Under the pieces are notes generated by a model. That model was not told the DNA's origin. It searched no databases and saw only the letters and a program-made list of their open reading frames with translations. A DNA stretch of 64,000 nt from JBFMFR01 sp040752025. GTDB lineage: Bacteria > Chloroflexota > Anaerolineae > Anaerolineales > UBA4823. Made by a program: the position numbers and the translations under genes. Location of the stretch: the NCBI GenBank assembly GCA_040752025.1, contig JBFMFR010000020.1:1-64000 (forward strand). The letters run 5' to 3'. This document shows positions 7,753-16,242 of this stretch, in pieces (position 1 is the stretch's first letter; the number at the start of each line of letters is the position of its first letter).

Positions 7753-9312
7753 TCATCCCCAATACGATTCGATTTTCCAACCATAGCTCCAAGGGTACTT
7801 GACCAGCTCGTAAACAGAGTTGTCATCCACAACTTTGCCCGTCTTGTAGGTAAAGCGCAACTTCACGGCGATCACCGAGCGGGTCGAGCTTTGCTCTTGA
7901 ATGTTTTCTTCTAAGACATCTATCCTCTCTACAGTATCCCACCAATCCTCGTAAGGGCCAAACCCAGAAGCATTATAGCGATCCTTGAAATTCTCGGTAA
8001 GCATCGACCATGCCAGCTCGTATTGGCGCTGGTTGATCGCCCCATAATATTCACGAATAAATTCATCCGGCTCAGGCGCTCGTTGGGTATAGGTCGCCGT
8101 GGGAGCTACGTAAGGCGTATCGGTTGGTTCCAGGATGCGAATTGTGTTGGTCGGGCGAATCACCACCGTGTCTGTTGGCCTTGGCCTAGCCTGCGTCTCG
8201 GTTGGAATATTGGACCCGGGCATCGGCGTATCACTCGCCCGCACAGCCAGTTCAGTCCGCCATGCAGCGGTGCGCGCCGCTGAAGTCAGAACCGCACCGC
8301 CGCTATCCCCCTCGCCATCCTTGGGCAGCAGCGACCAAACCGCCATCGCAATCACGAACATCCCCACGATGAACAACATCCCCATTCCCACAACAAGCCA
8401 ACGCCAGGGGATCGCAGATGCTTGCGCTGGCATCTTCACCTGCGCCTGATAGGGTACCGAGACCGTGGTGCTCACTCCAGGCGATATCGTCGCCGTAGAG
8501 GGCGCCTGCGCCGCAGTCAGGGCATTCTTAAAAGCCGCCGCGCTGGAGTAGCGCTGGCTGGGATGCGCAGACATAGCCGTCTGAACAGCAGTCTCGATAT
8601 GTGGGGAAAGCGCCGGATTGAGGCTGCGCGGCGGGCGCATCAGGTTGGGGTCAATGTTGCGTTGAATGCTCTCCGGCGGCTGCACCCCCGTCAACAAATG
8701 ATACAGGGTTGCCCCCAAGGCATACACATCCGTGCGCGCATCCGTCGTGCCCATGCCGTACTGCTCCTGCGGCGAATAGCCCGGCGTCACCGCCCGCGCC
8801 GCGGCCGTGGTGCTCAGGCTCGGGTCGTAGACCTTGGCGATGCCAAAGTCCACCAGCATGGCCTTGCCCTGGGGCGTGATCTTGATGTTTGCCGGCTTGA
8901 TATCGCGGTGGATGATCGGCGGAGTCTGGCTGTGCAGATAAGCCAGCGCCTCGCACACCTGCCCGATCCATTGCAGCGCCTGCGCTTCCGGCAGAGGCCC
9001 GCCCGCTTTCTTCAGCATCGTCTCCAGGTCTTCCCCCTCGATGTAATCCATCACCAGGTACATGCCCTGCCCGGGGATAGTGAAGAAATCGTGCACGCGC
9101 GGCAGGTTGTTGTGGTGCAGCTTGAAGAGCAGCTTGGCTTCCAGTTGGAACTGTCTCTGGGCAGCCGGGGAAGTTTCGAAGCTCTCTTTGAGGGCGATAG
9201 GCTCGTCCAGGTTGGTGTCCCAGGCGCGGTACACGGCCCCAAAGCCGCCTTGCCCGAGCAGCTTGACGACGCGATAGCGATTGTTGAGGATTTGTCCGGG
9301 TGAAAGTGGCAT
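7753..9312 (-). CDS. PknB-like Ser/Thr protein kinase with an NTF2-like extracellular domain
   Basis: The kinase is 519 residues long. The Gly loop is GQGGFG (20-25), with Lys42, HRD 134-136 and DFG 154-156. A membrane helix spans about 303-327 and is followed by a Thr/Pro-rich stalk. The last ~105 residues start with EFIREYYGAINQRQYELAW and resemble NTF2-like or ARC6-type alpha+beta sensor domains. The ATG has an AGAGG site and lies only 13 bases after the stop of the PAS-GGDEF gene, so both are one transcript. This ties c-di-GMP synthesis and protein phosphorylation together at expression level. Kinase assignment is certain; the ligand-binding role of the outer domain is inference. Confidence 0.92.
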   Translation of the reverse strand: MPLSPGQILNNRYRVVKLLGQGGFGAVYRAWDTNLDEPIALKESFETSPAAQRQFQLEAKLLFKLHHNNLPRVHDFFTIPGQGMYLVMDYIEGEDLETMLKKAGGPLPEAQALQWIGQVCEALAYLHSQTPPIIHRDIKPANIKITPQGKAMLVDFGIAKVYDPSLSTTAAARAVTPGYSPQEQYGMGTTDARTDVYALGATLYHLLTGVQPPESIQRNIDPNLMRPPRSLNPALSPHIETAVQTAMSAHPSQRYSSAAAFKNALTAAQAPSTATISPGVSTTVSVPYQAQVKMPAQASAIPWRWLVVGMGMLFIVGMFVIAMAVWSLLPKDGEGDSGGAVLTSAARTAAWRTELAVRASDTPMPGSNIPTETQARPRPTDTVVIRPTNTIRILEPTDTPYVAPTATYTQRAPEPDEFIREYYGAINQRQYELAWSMLTENFKDRYNASGFGPYEDWWDTVERIDVLEENIQEQSSTRSVIAVKLRFTYKTGKVVDDNSVYELVKYPWSYGWKIESYWG

Positions 9313-9325
9313 AAAGACCTCTTGC

Positions 9326-10213
9326 TCAGGTGGCCTTCACCGTGCGGTTGCGCCCGTCTTTCTTAGCCTGCTTCATGGCCATCTCGGCCCGCTGCACAAT
9401 GACGCCGGCCGTGGCGTCCGAGGCGTACACCTGGGCTACCCCCAGGCTCAAGGTCACGCTGATCGACCAGTTATCCGTTGACATGACGTAATCGGCTACC
9501 GCCTCCCGCAGGCGCTCGGCTGCCAGGTAAGCGCCTTCCAGGTCGGTCTCCGGCATCAGGATGGCGAACTCTTCGCCGCCCGTGCGCCCGGCGATATCCT
9601 GGGAGCGCACCAGGCTGTGCAGGTGGTTGGACACCAGGCGCAGCACCATATCCCCTACCTGGCGGCCATAGGTATCGTTGATCAATTTGAAGAAATCGAT
9701 GTCGACCGCCACCAGTGAATACAGCCTGGCGTGCCGCCTGGCCCGCTGCCATTCGTGCTCCACCCGCTCCAGGAAAGTGCGCCGGTTGAGCAGCCCGGTC
9801 AGCGGGTCGTCCTGCGCCACCAGGGCGATCTGGCTCTCTTGCAGCTTGAGCTCGGTGATGTCGCGCAGGATCACCGCCCAGTAGACCTCAGCCCCTTCCC
9901 GCTCCTTGACCGGCTGCGCCTGCACTTCCAGCCAGGTCTCGCTCGCCTGCCCGGCCCGCTCCTGGATCACAGCCTGCGCGGCTGCCTCCCCGCTCAGAGC
10001 GGCGCGCAGCGCATCCCGGGTTTCGGCGCCGAGCGACGGGGCTTGCAGCAGATCGTACTGTTGGCTCAACAGCTCAGCCAGCGTGCAGCCCAGCAGCGCG
10101 GCGCTGGCCGGGTTGGCGAAAACCACCCGCGCCTGCGCCCCGCCCGTCACAATCAGCACCGCTTCGTGGATGTGTTCGATAATCTCGTGTAAGGGCAAAT
10201 TCTCTAACTGCAT
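9326..10213 (-). CDS. PAS-GGDEF diguanylate cyclase
   Basis: This 295-residue soluble protein would make c-di-GMP from two GTP. A PAS fold occupies about 10-125. The GGDEF domain starts at DDPLTGLLNRR (135-145) and holds the active-site motif GGEEF at 212-216. An RSQD motif at 203-206, five residues before it, matches the RxxD inhibitory I-site, so product feedback is likely. The start has a strong AGGAGGAG site. It sits between a four-helix membrane protein and a receptor kinase in the same operon. Confidence 0.92.
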   Translation of the reverse strand: MQLENLPLHEIIEHIHEAVLIVTGGAQARVVFANPASAALLGCTLAELLSQQYDLLQAPSLGAETRDALRAALSGEAAAQAVIQERAGQASETWLEVQAQPVKEREGAEVYWAVILRDITELKLQESQIALVAQDDPLTGLLNRRTFLERVEHEWQRARRHARLYSLVAVDIDFFKLINDTYGRQVGDMVLRLVSNHLHSLVRSQDIAGRTGGEEFAILMPETDLEGAYLAAERLREAVADYVMSTDNWSISVTLSLGVAQVYASDATAGVIVQRAEMAMKQAKKDGRNRTVKAT

Positions 10214-10248
10214 CGCGCCACTCCTCCTCTAAATAAAACAAAAAATGA

Positions 10249-10716
10249 CTAAACACCCGTACGGATGAACCTCAACCGGCGATAATCATTGGTCAACGCC
10301 AGTTGCCAGATCGCAAAACCCAGGCACAGCAGCGCCGCCGGGAGCGTAGCGACCGGCGCCCAAGAAACCAACCCTGCCCCGCCGAAAGCCGCCAGCGAGA
10401 GGCAGAACAACTCCTGGCCGCGCCGGCGCTGCCAGGCCACAAAGTTGGGCCAGGCTGCGATCAGGCCGGCTTGCTGCTTGCGAGTGATTTCCTGCAAATT
10501 CAACACGTAAAAACCGCTGCCGAAAAACAAAAACAGCCCGGTAGAAACCAGCCAGGCTACCGGGGAGCCCACCAGGCTGATGCTGATCCCCTGCACCAAA
10601 ACGAAAATGCCCATAGTGACGCCCTGGGCAATGTTGTTAATTTCCAGGTACAGGTCTTCGATGATGTGATTGGGTGGATCAAGGCTTTCTTGGCGCAAAT
10701 CCTCATTGGCATTCAT
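10249..10716 (-). CDS. Four-helix membrane protein, first gene of the GGDEF-kinase operon
   Basis: This is a 155-residue protein with about four hydrophobic helices arranged as two hairpins (roughly 32-50, 53-74, 101-120, 122-140) separated by a basic loop (EITRKQQAG...WQRRRGQE). I do not recognise a family. A GGAGGG site precedes the ATG. The stop is 35 bases before the PAS-GGDEF start, so it probably begins that operon. It could be the membrane partner of the cyclase, but there is no direct evidence. Confidence 0.6.
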   Translation of the reverse strand: MNANEDLRQESLDPPNHIIEDLYLEINNIAQGVTMGIFVLVQGISISLVGSPVAWLVSTGLFLFFGSGFYVLNLQEITRKQQAGLIAAWPNFVAWQRRRGQELFCLSLAAFGGAGLVSWAPVATLPAALLCLGFAIWQLALTNDYRRLRFIRTGV

Positions 10717-10737
10717 ATAGCTGCCCTCCCGGCACCA

Positions 10738-10831
10738 GACCTGACAGGTTTTACCAGGCGATTATCCACCAGAACGGCTCGCAAGGAGCGGCTACTGGCC
10801 GGCAAGGGCGTTTGCGGAAACCTGTCAGGTC
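10738..10831. repeat. 14-bp inverted repeat whose arms are themselves palindromes
   Basis: GACCTGACAGGTTT (10738-10751) and its exact reverse complement AAACCTGTCAGGTC (10818-10831) flank 66 bases of non-coding DNA. Each arm contains the palindrome ACCTG-N-CAGGT. It could be a miniature mobile element, a large RNA hairpin ending the kinase-SUMF1 transcript, or a pair of protein-binding sites. Confidence 0.75.
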
Positions 10832-10860
10832 TTTCCGGTTTCACTCGTAACATACCCTTC

Positions 10861-12801
10861 TCACCGCGCACAGCGAAAGCCAGCCTCCCCTGAAACGTAC
10901 TCGGGGTTCTTGAAGAAGCGCAGCGCCACGCGCAGCGAGCCCACCGGGCTGGCCCACGAGCCGCCCCGCAGCAGGCGCGGCCCGCTTGTGCTCAGGCTCT
11001 CGCGCCCATCGTCGACCTGGTACGGGTAGGGCATGCTCAGGCTGCTGGCCCATTCCCAGACGTTGCCAGCCATGTCGAACAACCCGTAGCCGTTGGGGGT
11101 ATAAGCGCCCACTGCCTGAGGATAGCCCGCCCCGCAGTCCTCGAAAGCCGCCCCGTTCGGCGCTCCGGGCTGGCAGGCGGGCGCTTCGTCGCCCCACGGG
11201 TAGAGATTGCCGTCCAGGCCACCGCGCCCGGCCTTCTCCCACTCGGCCTCAGTAGGCAGGCGCGCCCCGCGCCACTGGCAGTAGGCCTGCGCCATGTTCC
11301 ACGAAACATAAACCACCGGGTGATTATCGTAGGCCGAATCCCCGAAATATGGGTACAGGCTGTAAAATGCGGGGATTGCTGGAGCTTCGCACACCCCAGC
11401 CTTCACGCACACCGCGTAGCGGGCGTTGGTCACTTCGTACAGGTCGATGTAGAAAGCCAGCAGATACACCTCGTGGCGCGGCTGCTCATCCTTGTCGCCG
11501 CCCTGGCTGCCCATCTGGAAGGCCCCGGCCGGCGCCAGCGCCATCGGCGCGCCGTCCACGTCCACAATTTGCGTCGGCAAGGCGGTCGGTGGTGGGAGCG
11601 TGGGCGAGGGCCCGGGCAGCGTCGAATTGGGCGCGGGTGTCGCGCTCGGCGCCACCGTAGCTTGTGGCGTGGGCGTATCACTCGGCCGCGGGGAAGTGGG
11701 CAAGGGCAAAGCGGGAAGCGGGCCGCTCGTTATCGAAAGCGCCGTGTTATTCGTTGGCGTTGGCGTGCTGCCCGGCGTGCTGGTCGGCGCCGGCAGTGCG
11801 GCGCTCCAGCCACCCGAATAAAGCCACAGCGCCAGCAGGGCCACCAGCGCTAACCCCGACACTGCGCCAGCCCAACGCTGCCAGCCCGGCCTGGCGCCAA
11901 CCCGCACCGTGCGCGCCACTGGGGGTAGGCCATCGCCATCGGCAGCCGCCTCCCGCGCCATCCGGCGCGGCGCGGGTGTCTGCCCCTCGCCCGGCGCAGA
12001 ATTACTCGCCAGCGCCCGGCGCAAATCCGCCACGCGCTGGAAGCGCGCCTCCGGCAGCATCTCCAGCGCCTTGAGCACAGCCTTTTCCGTCTCGACGCTC
12101 AGCCCCGGGTTGAGCCGCCTGGGTCGCTCCATAAAGGCCCCCAGGTTGCGCTGGATGCTCTCCGGAGGCTGTTCACCGGTCAGCAAGTGGTAGAGCGTGG
12201 CCCCCAGGGCGTACACGTCCGTGCGAGCGTCGGTCGCGCCGCTGCCGTACTGCTCCTGGGGCGAATAGCCCGGGGTCACCGCCCGCGCCCCGGCAGTGGT
12301 CGCCAGGCCCGGATCGTAGAGCTTGGCGATACCGAAATCCACCAGCATGACCCTGCCCTCCGGGGTGATCTTGATATTGGCCGGCTTGATGTCGCGATGG
12401 ATCACCGGCGGATTCTGGGCGTGCAGATACTCCAACGCAGCGCACACCTGCGCGGTCCACTCCAGCACCTGCGCCTCGGGCAGCCGCCCGCCGGCCTGCG
12501 CCAGGCGCTCCTGCAAATCCTGCCCCTCGACGAACTCCATCACCAGGTACTGCCCTTGTTCCGGGATGACGAAATGGTCGATCACCTTGGGCAGGTTGGG
12601 GTGCGACAGCCGGTCGAGGATCTGCGCTTCGCGCTTGAACTGGCGCTGCGCCTGCAGCGAAGTATCCAGGTTCTCCTTGATCGCCCGAGGCGTCTCCAGG
12701 TTCTCGTCCCAGGCGCGGTAAACCGCCCCGAACCCGCCTCGCCCGAGCAGCGCATCGATGCGATAGCGGTCCTTCAGCGTTTGTCCGGGTGTAAGCGGCA
12801 T
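10861..12801 (-). CDS. PknB-like Ser/Thr kinase fused to an SUMF1/FGE-sulfatase domain
   Basis: This fusion protein has 646 residues. The kinase domain has GRGGFG (20-25), Lys42, HRD 135-137 and DFG 155-157. A membrane helix spans about 308-329, followed by an ~80-residue Pro/Thr stalk. The C-terminal ~230 residues are a formylglycine-generating-enzyme-like domain: QMGS, FYIDLYEVTNARY, RLPTEAEWEKA, YPWGD, GLFDMAGNVWEW, LRGGSW and FRCAR are all present. In such bacterial fusions the outer domain is usually a binding module rather than an active oxidase. I chose the ATG at 12801, where homology to the sister kinases begins (MPLTPGQTL); the frame stays open upstream but is not conserved. Its promoter is at 12851-12879. 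Confidence 0.92.
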   Translation of the reverse strand: MPLTPGQTLKDRYRIDALLGRGGFGAVYRAWDENLETPRAIKENLDTSLQAQRQFKREAQILDRLSHPNLPKVIDHFVIPEQGQYLVMEFVEGQDLQERLAQAGGRLPEAQVLEWTAQVCAALEYLHAQNPPVIHRDIKPANIKITPEGRVMLVDFGIAKLYDPGLATTAGARAVTPGYSPQEQYGSGATDARTDVYALGATLYHLLTGEQPPESIQRNLGAFMERPRRLNPGLSVETEKAVLKALEMLPEARFQRVADLRRALASNSAPGEGQTPAPRRMAREAAADGDGLPPVARTVRVGARPGWQRWAGAVSGLALVALLALWLYSGGWSAALPAPTSTPGSTPTPTNNTALSITSGPLPALPLPTSPRPSDTPTPQATVAPSATPAPNSTLPGPSPTLPPPTALPTQIVDVDGAPMALAPAGAFQMGSQGGDKDEQPRHEVYLLAFYIDLYEVTNARYAVCVKAGVCEAPAIPAFYSLYPYFGDSAYDNHPVVYVSWNMAQAYCQWRGARLPTEAEWEKAGRGGLDGNLYPWGDEAPACQPGAPNGAAFEDCGAGYPQAVGAYTPNGYGLFDMAGNVWEWASSLSMPYPYQVDDGRESLSTSGPRLLRGGSWASPVGSLRVALRFFKNPEYVSGEAGFRCAR

Positions 12802-12850
12802 GGGCGACTCTGTTGCAAAATCAGGCGGCTGGGCATGAAACTCTGGATTT

Positions 12851-12879
12851 ACTATACAACATTTTGCCCCCAGGCGCAA
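12851..12879 (-). promoter_or_regulatory. Promoter of the kinase-SUMF1 gene
   Basis: TTGCGC (12874-12879) and TATAGT (12851-12856) on the minus strand are 17 bases apart. GGCAAAAT in the spacer and TGTATAGTAAATC around the -10 repeat the kinase promoter at 6424-6452. The transcript would start about 43 bases before the ATG. Confidence 0.7.
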
Positions 12880-13041
12880 CCCCATCCCAGCGCGGGGGTG
12901 CCGCCGGCGCCCCGCTCGTTGCGCGCGAGCCACTCCCCCGGGCCGTTTTCCCCAACGCGCTTTTAGCGCGTTTTGAGTGGCAGGCCGGGAATTGCATTCC
13001 TGGCCGCTCGCGCACGACTCCCCATGCAATACCCAATCCGT

Positions 13042-14715
13042 TCAATCCGTTCCAATAATCCGTTGACTTCCCCCTCGCCGCAGCACCTCCCCCGCCAGCG
13101 CTCCGCTGTGCGCCTCACCCTCGACTACCAGGACCCCATTCACCAACACGCAATCGATCCCCTCCGGATATTGGTGCGGGTAATTCTCGAAAGGATAGCT
13201 GTGCGGGTACAGGTTGGTCGCCCGGTCGTGCAGGCGCTCGAGGTCGAAGACCACCACGTCAGCCCAGGCCCCCGGCCGCAGCACGCCGCGGTCCATCAGG
13301 CCCAGGCGCTGGGCCGGGAAGGAAGTCATCTTACGCACGGCTGCCTCCAGGCTGAGCACGCCCGTTTCCCGCACGTAGCGCTCCAGCACGCCAGGGAACT
13401 CGCCATAGCTGCACGGCGAATACGGCGGCGGCTCGTTCAGGAAGCCGTAAGGTGCCAGCACCTGGCCGTCCGAGCTGATCATCACCGCCGGGTGGCGCAG
13501 CAGCCGGCGGATGTCGGCCTCGTCGATGTAATCGAAGATCGCTTCGGCGGCCGGCCCGTTGGCCACGATCAGGTCGAAGTAGGCGTCGAACGGGTCGCAG
13601 CCGCGCTGGCGCCCGATCGCTTCCAGTGTCTTGCCCACCACCTCGGGCGTGGATGGGGCGTGCAGCAGGGTGATGCGCTGCCACTGGCCGTGCTTCAACA
13701 ACCCGGCCGGGCCGAAGGCCGGCTGGCGGTCGAGCACGATCGCCTCCCGCACCTGGCGGCGCCCCTCTTTGTCCTGGAGCAGGGCTGCAATCTCGGCCTG
13801 CGGCCGCTCCTGGAGCGCCTGGGGCAGGCCGCCGATCAGCGGTGGAGCCAGGTCGGTGTGCACATCGTTGTCCACGGTCACATCCTGGCCCTGAGTCCGG
13901 GCGGCTTCCACCAGGCCCAGGTTGGCAGACGCGTCGCACGGCGCCCCGAACTTGGGGGCATTGTGCGAAATCTGCACCGGCACGCCCGCCTGGCGGCCGA
14001 TGTCGATCGCTTCCGCCACCGCCTCCAGGATCGTCTCGCGCTCGCCGCGGATGTGCGAGGCGTACAGCCCGTGGTAGCCCGCCACGACCCGGCACAGGGC
14101 AACAATCTCCTGGCGCTCAGCGAAACAGCCCGGTGGGTAGACCAGGCCGGTGGACAGCCCAAAAGCCCCGGCCCGCAGCGCCTCGCCCAGCCGCGCCTGC
14201 ATGCGCGCCAGTTCAGGCGCCGTCGGAGAGCGCTCCTCCAGCCCCATCACCGCCATGCGCAGGGCGGCGTGCCCGGCTAATGAGGCCAGGTTGATCGCCA
14301 GCCCGCCGCTTTGCAAGGCATCCAGGTACTGCCCGAAGGTGCGCCACTCCCAGGTCACCTGCGGCTGCTCCGAGATCGGTCCCCAGTAATGGCGCATCTC
14401 GTCCAGGTGCGCCTCGTCCAGCGGGGCAGGCGACATACCGCAGTTGCCGATCACCTGCGTGGTCACCCCCTGGCGCACAGCGCTCTCCGCCTGGCGGTTG
14501 ACCAGGATGGAAAGGTCGGAATGCGTGTGGATGTCCACGAACCCCGGGGCGAGGAAGCGATCCCCGATATCTAACCTGCGCCGGCCGCGCAGGCTGCCCG
14601 GCGGCCCGATTTCAGCCACGCGCCCCTGCTGCACCGCCAGGTCGCCCCTGAACCAGGGGTTCCCGCACCCGTCCAGGATGCGCCCGTTCACAAGCACCAG
14701 ATCATAAACTGTCAT
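13042..14715 (-). CDS. N-acyl-D-amino-acid deacylase / D-aminoacylase-like amidohydrolase
   Basis: This is a 557-residue metal-dependent amidohydrolase. The N-terminal beta-sandwich is typical (DLVLVNGRILDG). Then comes the metal motif GFVDIHTHSD and NCG in VIGNCGMSP, where the D-aminoacylase family has its metal-ligand Cys. Later come SHNAPKFG and VHTD, and near the end a second beta strand with GVLRPGAWADVVVFD. These enzymes release D-amino acids or cleave related N-acyl or cyclic amides. The ATG at 14715 is preceded by GGAG; the frame extends upstream without support. It stands alone between a kinase and a lipoprotein gene. Substrate cannot be told from sequence. Confidence 0.87.
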   Translation of the reverse strand: MTVYDLVLVNGRILDGCGNPWFRGDLAVQQGRVAEIGPPGSLRGRRRLDIGDRFLAPGFVDIHTHSDLSILVNRQAESAVRQGVTTQVIGNCGMSPAPLDEAHLDEMRHYWGPISEQPQVTWEWRTFGQYLDALQSGGLAINLASLAGHAALRMAVMGLEERSPTAPELARMQARLGEALRAGAFGLSTGLVYPPGCFAERQEIVALCRVVAGYHGLYASHIRGERETILEAVAEAIDIGRQAGVPVQISHNAPKFGAPCDASANLGLVEAARTQGQDVTVDNDVHTDLAPPLIGGLPQALQERPQAEIAALLQDKEGRRQVREAIVLDRQPAFGPAGLLKHGQWQRITLLHAPSTPEVVGKTLEAIGRQRGCDPFDAYFDLIVANGPAAEAIFDYIDEADIRRLLRHPAVMISSDGQVLAPYGFLNEPPPYSPCSYGEFPGVLERYVRETGVLSLEAAVRKMTSFPAQRLGLMDRGVLRPGAWADVVVFDLERLHDRATNLYPHSYPFENYPHQYPEGIDCVLVNGVLVVEGEAHSGALAGEVLRRGGSQRIIGTD

Positions 14716-14750
14716 CCTACTACTCCTAAATGAGTGAGCAATCCTCGCAC

Positions 14751-16154
14751 TCAATCCATGCAAATAATCTGTACCACCCCATCCTCAACGAAGGGGATGC
14801 AGCCCACCAGGATATGCCACGCGGCGCACTGGCCATTCGTGCGGATCACCGCCCCCTGGCGGAAGACCTGATCGAACTGCTCCTGGGTCAGGTCGGCCAC
14901 GCAGCCGCTCTCGCAGGCATCCGAGTCCGTACACAGCTTGCCAGCATCGGAGGTCGGCAGGTTGCAGACTTCATACGGGCTGGGGCCGACCGTCCCCCAT
15001 TTGCCGCCCAGGGCTTCGCAACTGGCCTGGTCGGTGATCACGGCCGGAATCGCCGTGCCCATCTCCACCCCGGATTGGCTTGCCGCTGTCCCACCGAACT
15101 GCGCCACCTGTGCGGATGTCCGCCTGGCCGCCAGGTGATAGGCGCTCCCCGTTGGGCGTTCCACTCGCACGATCAGGTCGCCGTTGGCATCAATATAGCC
15201 CTTATCGACAATCAAGGAGGCGTATGTCTGATACCCGGCCCCCTGCGAGCCGACCGGATCCTGCGTGAACAGCAAATTTTGGGCGATGACGGTCTCTAAC
15301 GACAGGCGCTCTTCGCTGGCAGGGTTGGTCAGCGTGACTTTGAGCGGCATGCTGTACCCGGAACCTTTGTTCTCGCCCTGCGTCACCAGCACATCGAAGA
15401 CCAACACCGACAGGTCCGCGTTGGCATCCAACCCGTGGAAAATCCAGCGGGCGAATTCGCCCTCCGGCACAGCGCGGATCCAGTACCAGCCATCGACCGA
15501 GTTCCCCTCTGGTACGAAATCGGCCGCAGAGGCTAATGGTACGATGCGCAGCGTGGCTGCGTTAGCAGCAATATGGTAAGGATTGGGCCGGGAACGTTCC
15601 AAGCGGATGGTCATGCGCTGCTGTGCGTCGATGTACCTGGCCGGGATGCTCACATAGCCGCTGGCCAGGTAGCCCTGCCCGCGGCTGTTGGCTGGATCGG
15701 CGGCTGGCAGCGGGTTTTGCAGGTAGACCTGCACGGCCTGGCTCTCCCCACTGCTTGGGTTAGTATAAGTCACCTTCACTGGCGTGCTGTAACCTGAGCC
15801 GCCATCATCCTGGTTGGTCACCAACGCCACCAAAACGAGGGGCAGGCTTTCACCTGCGGGCAGCCCGCGGCATTCCCACTGTACATAGGCCTGGTAATCA
15901 TCATCCTTCAGCCAATACCATCCTGCAATCGGCCCGGCCTGGGAAGTAAACTGGCAAACCACGTTCACTGGCAGCCAGGCCTTCGTTGGCAAAAGCCCGG
16001 TTGGCAAGATCGTTACGGGTGTGCCCGATAGTACAGTAGTCGTGGGGGGTAGCGGTACCAGCTCGGTTTCCCCCTCTCCCGAGTTCGAGAAAGCACAGGC
16101 CAGCGCAACTCCCACCAGGGCCAGGGTCACCAACCAATAGATGGCTTTCTTCAT
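14751..16154 (-). CDS. Secreted lipoprotein with two tandem beta-rich repeats and a Cys-rich C-terminus
   Basis: A lipoprotein signal peptide ends in LVGVALAC, with the lipid-attached Cys near residue 20 of the 467-residue form. I prefer the second ATG (16154), which is spaced correctly from GAAAGG. The body contains two copies of a ~130-residue unit, each starting GWYWxxxxxxxxxWxxxGL, carrying GSGYSxPxKVTxTNP in the middle and closing with YIDAxxxxxxRxERxxxxxYHxAA. The last ~90 residues hold about eight cysteines, including CTDSDACESGC, suggesting disulfides. No enzyme motif was seen. It is probably an outer-face binding or structural protein. Confidence 0.72.
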   Translation of the reverse strand: MKKAIYWLVTLALVGVALACAFSNSGEGETELVPLPPTTTVLSGTPVTILPTGLLPTKAWLPVNVVCQFTSQAGPIAGWYWLKDDDYQAYVQWECRGLPAGESLPLVLVALVTNQDDGGSGYSTPVKVTYTNPSSGESQAVQVYLQNPLPAADPANSRGQGYLASGYVSIPARYIDAQQRMTIRLERSRPNPYHIAANAATLRIVPLASAADFVPEGNSVDGWYWIRAVPEGEFARWIFHGLDANADLSVLVFDVLVTQGENKGSGYSMPLKVTLTNPASEERLSLETVIAQNLLFTQDPVGSQGAGYQTYASLIVDKGYIDANGDLIVRVERPTGSAYHLAARRTSAQVAQFGGTAASQSGVEMGTAIPAVITDQASCEALGGKWGTVGPSPYEVCNLPTSDAGKLCTDSDACESGCVADLTQEQFDQVFRQGAVIRTNGQCAAWHILVGCIPFVEDGVVQIICMD

Positions 16155-16242
16155 CGCCCACATCCTTTCGGAGCGCGAAGCGCTGCTCCGACTCGATTCT
16201 ACCTGAGATAGCGGGCCGTTTCAATCCCCCCAATCATTGCCC

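Noticed and set aside
8422..9303. Long plus-strand frame of 293 codons
   Set aside because: It is an antisense shadow of the kinase at 7753-9312, with Arg/His-rich low-complexity translation typical of GC-rich antisense frames.
12955..12980. AACGCGC/GCGCGTT hairpin followed by TTTT on the plus strand
   Set aside because: All neighbouring genes are on the minus strand, where there is no T-run after the hairpin, so it is not a convincing terminator.
12802..13029. Upstream extension of the kinase-SUMF1 reading frame by 76 codons
   Set aside because: The extension is Arg/Ala-rich, overlaps the promoter found at 12851-12879, and homology to the other kinases begins at the ATG at 12801.
12973..14280. 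Plus-strand frame of 435 codons
   Set aside because: It is antisense to the D-aminoacylase-like gene, whose metal motifs are intact on the other strand.
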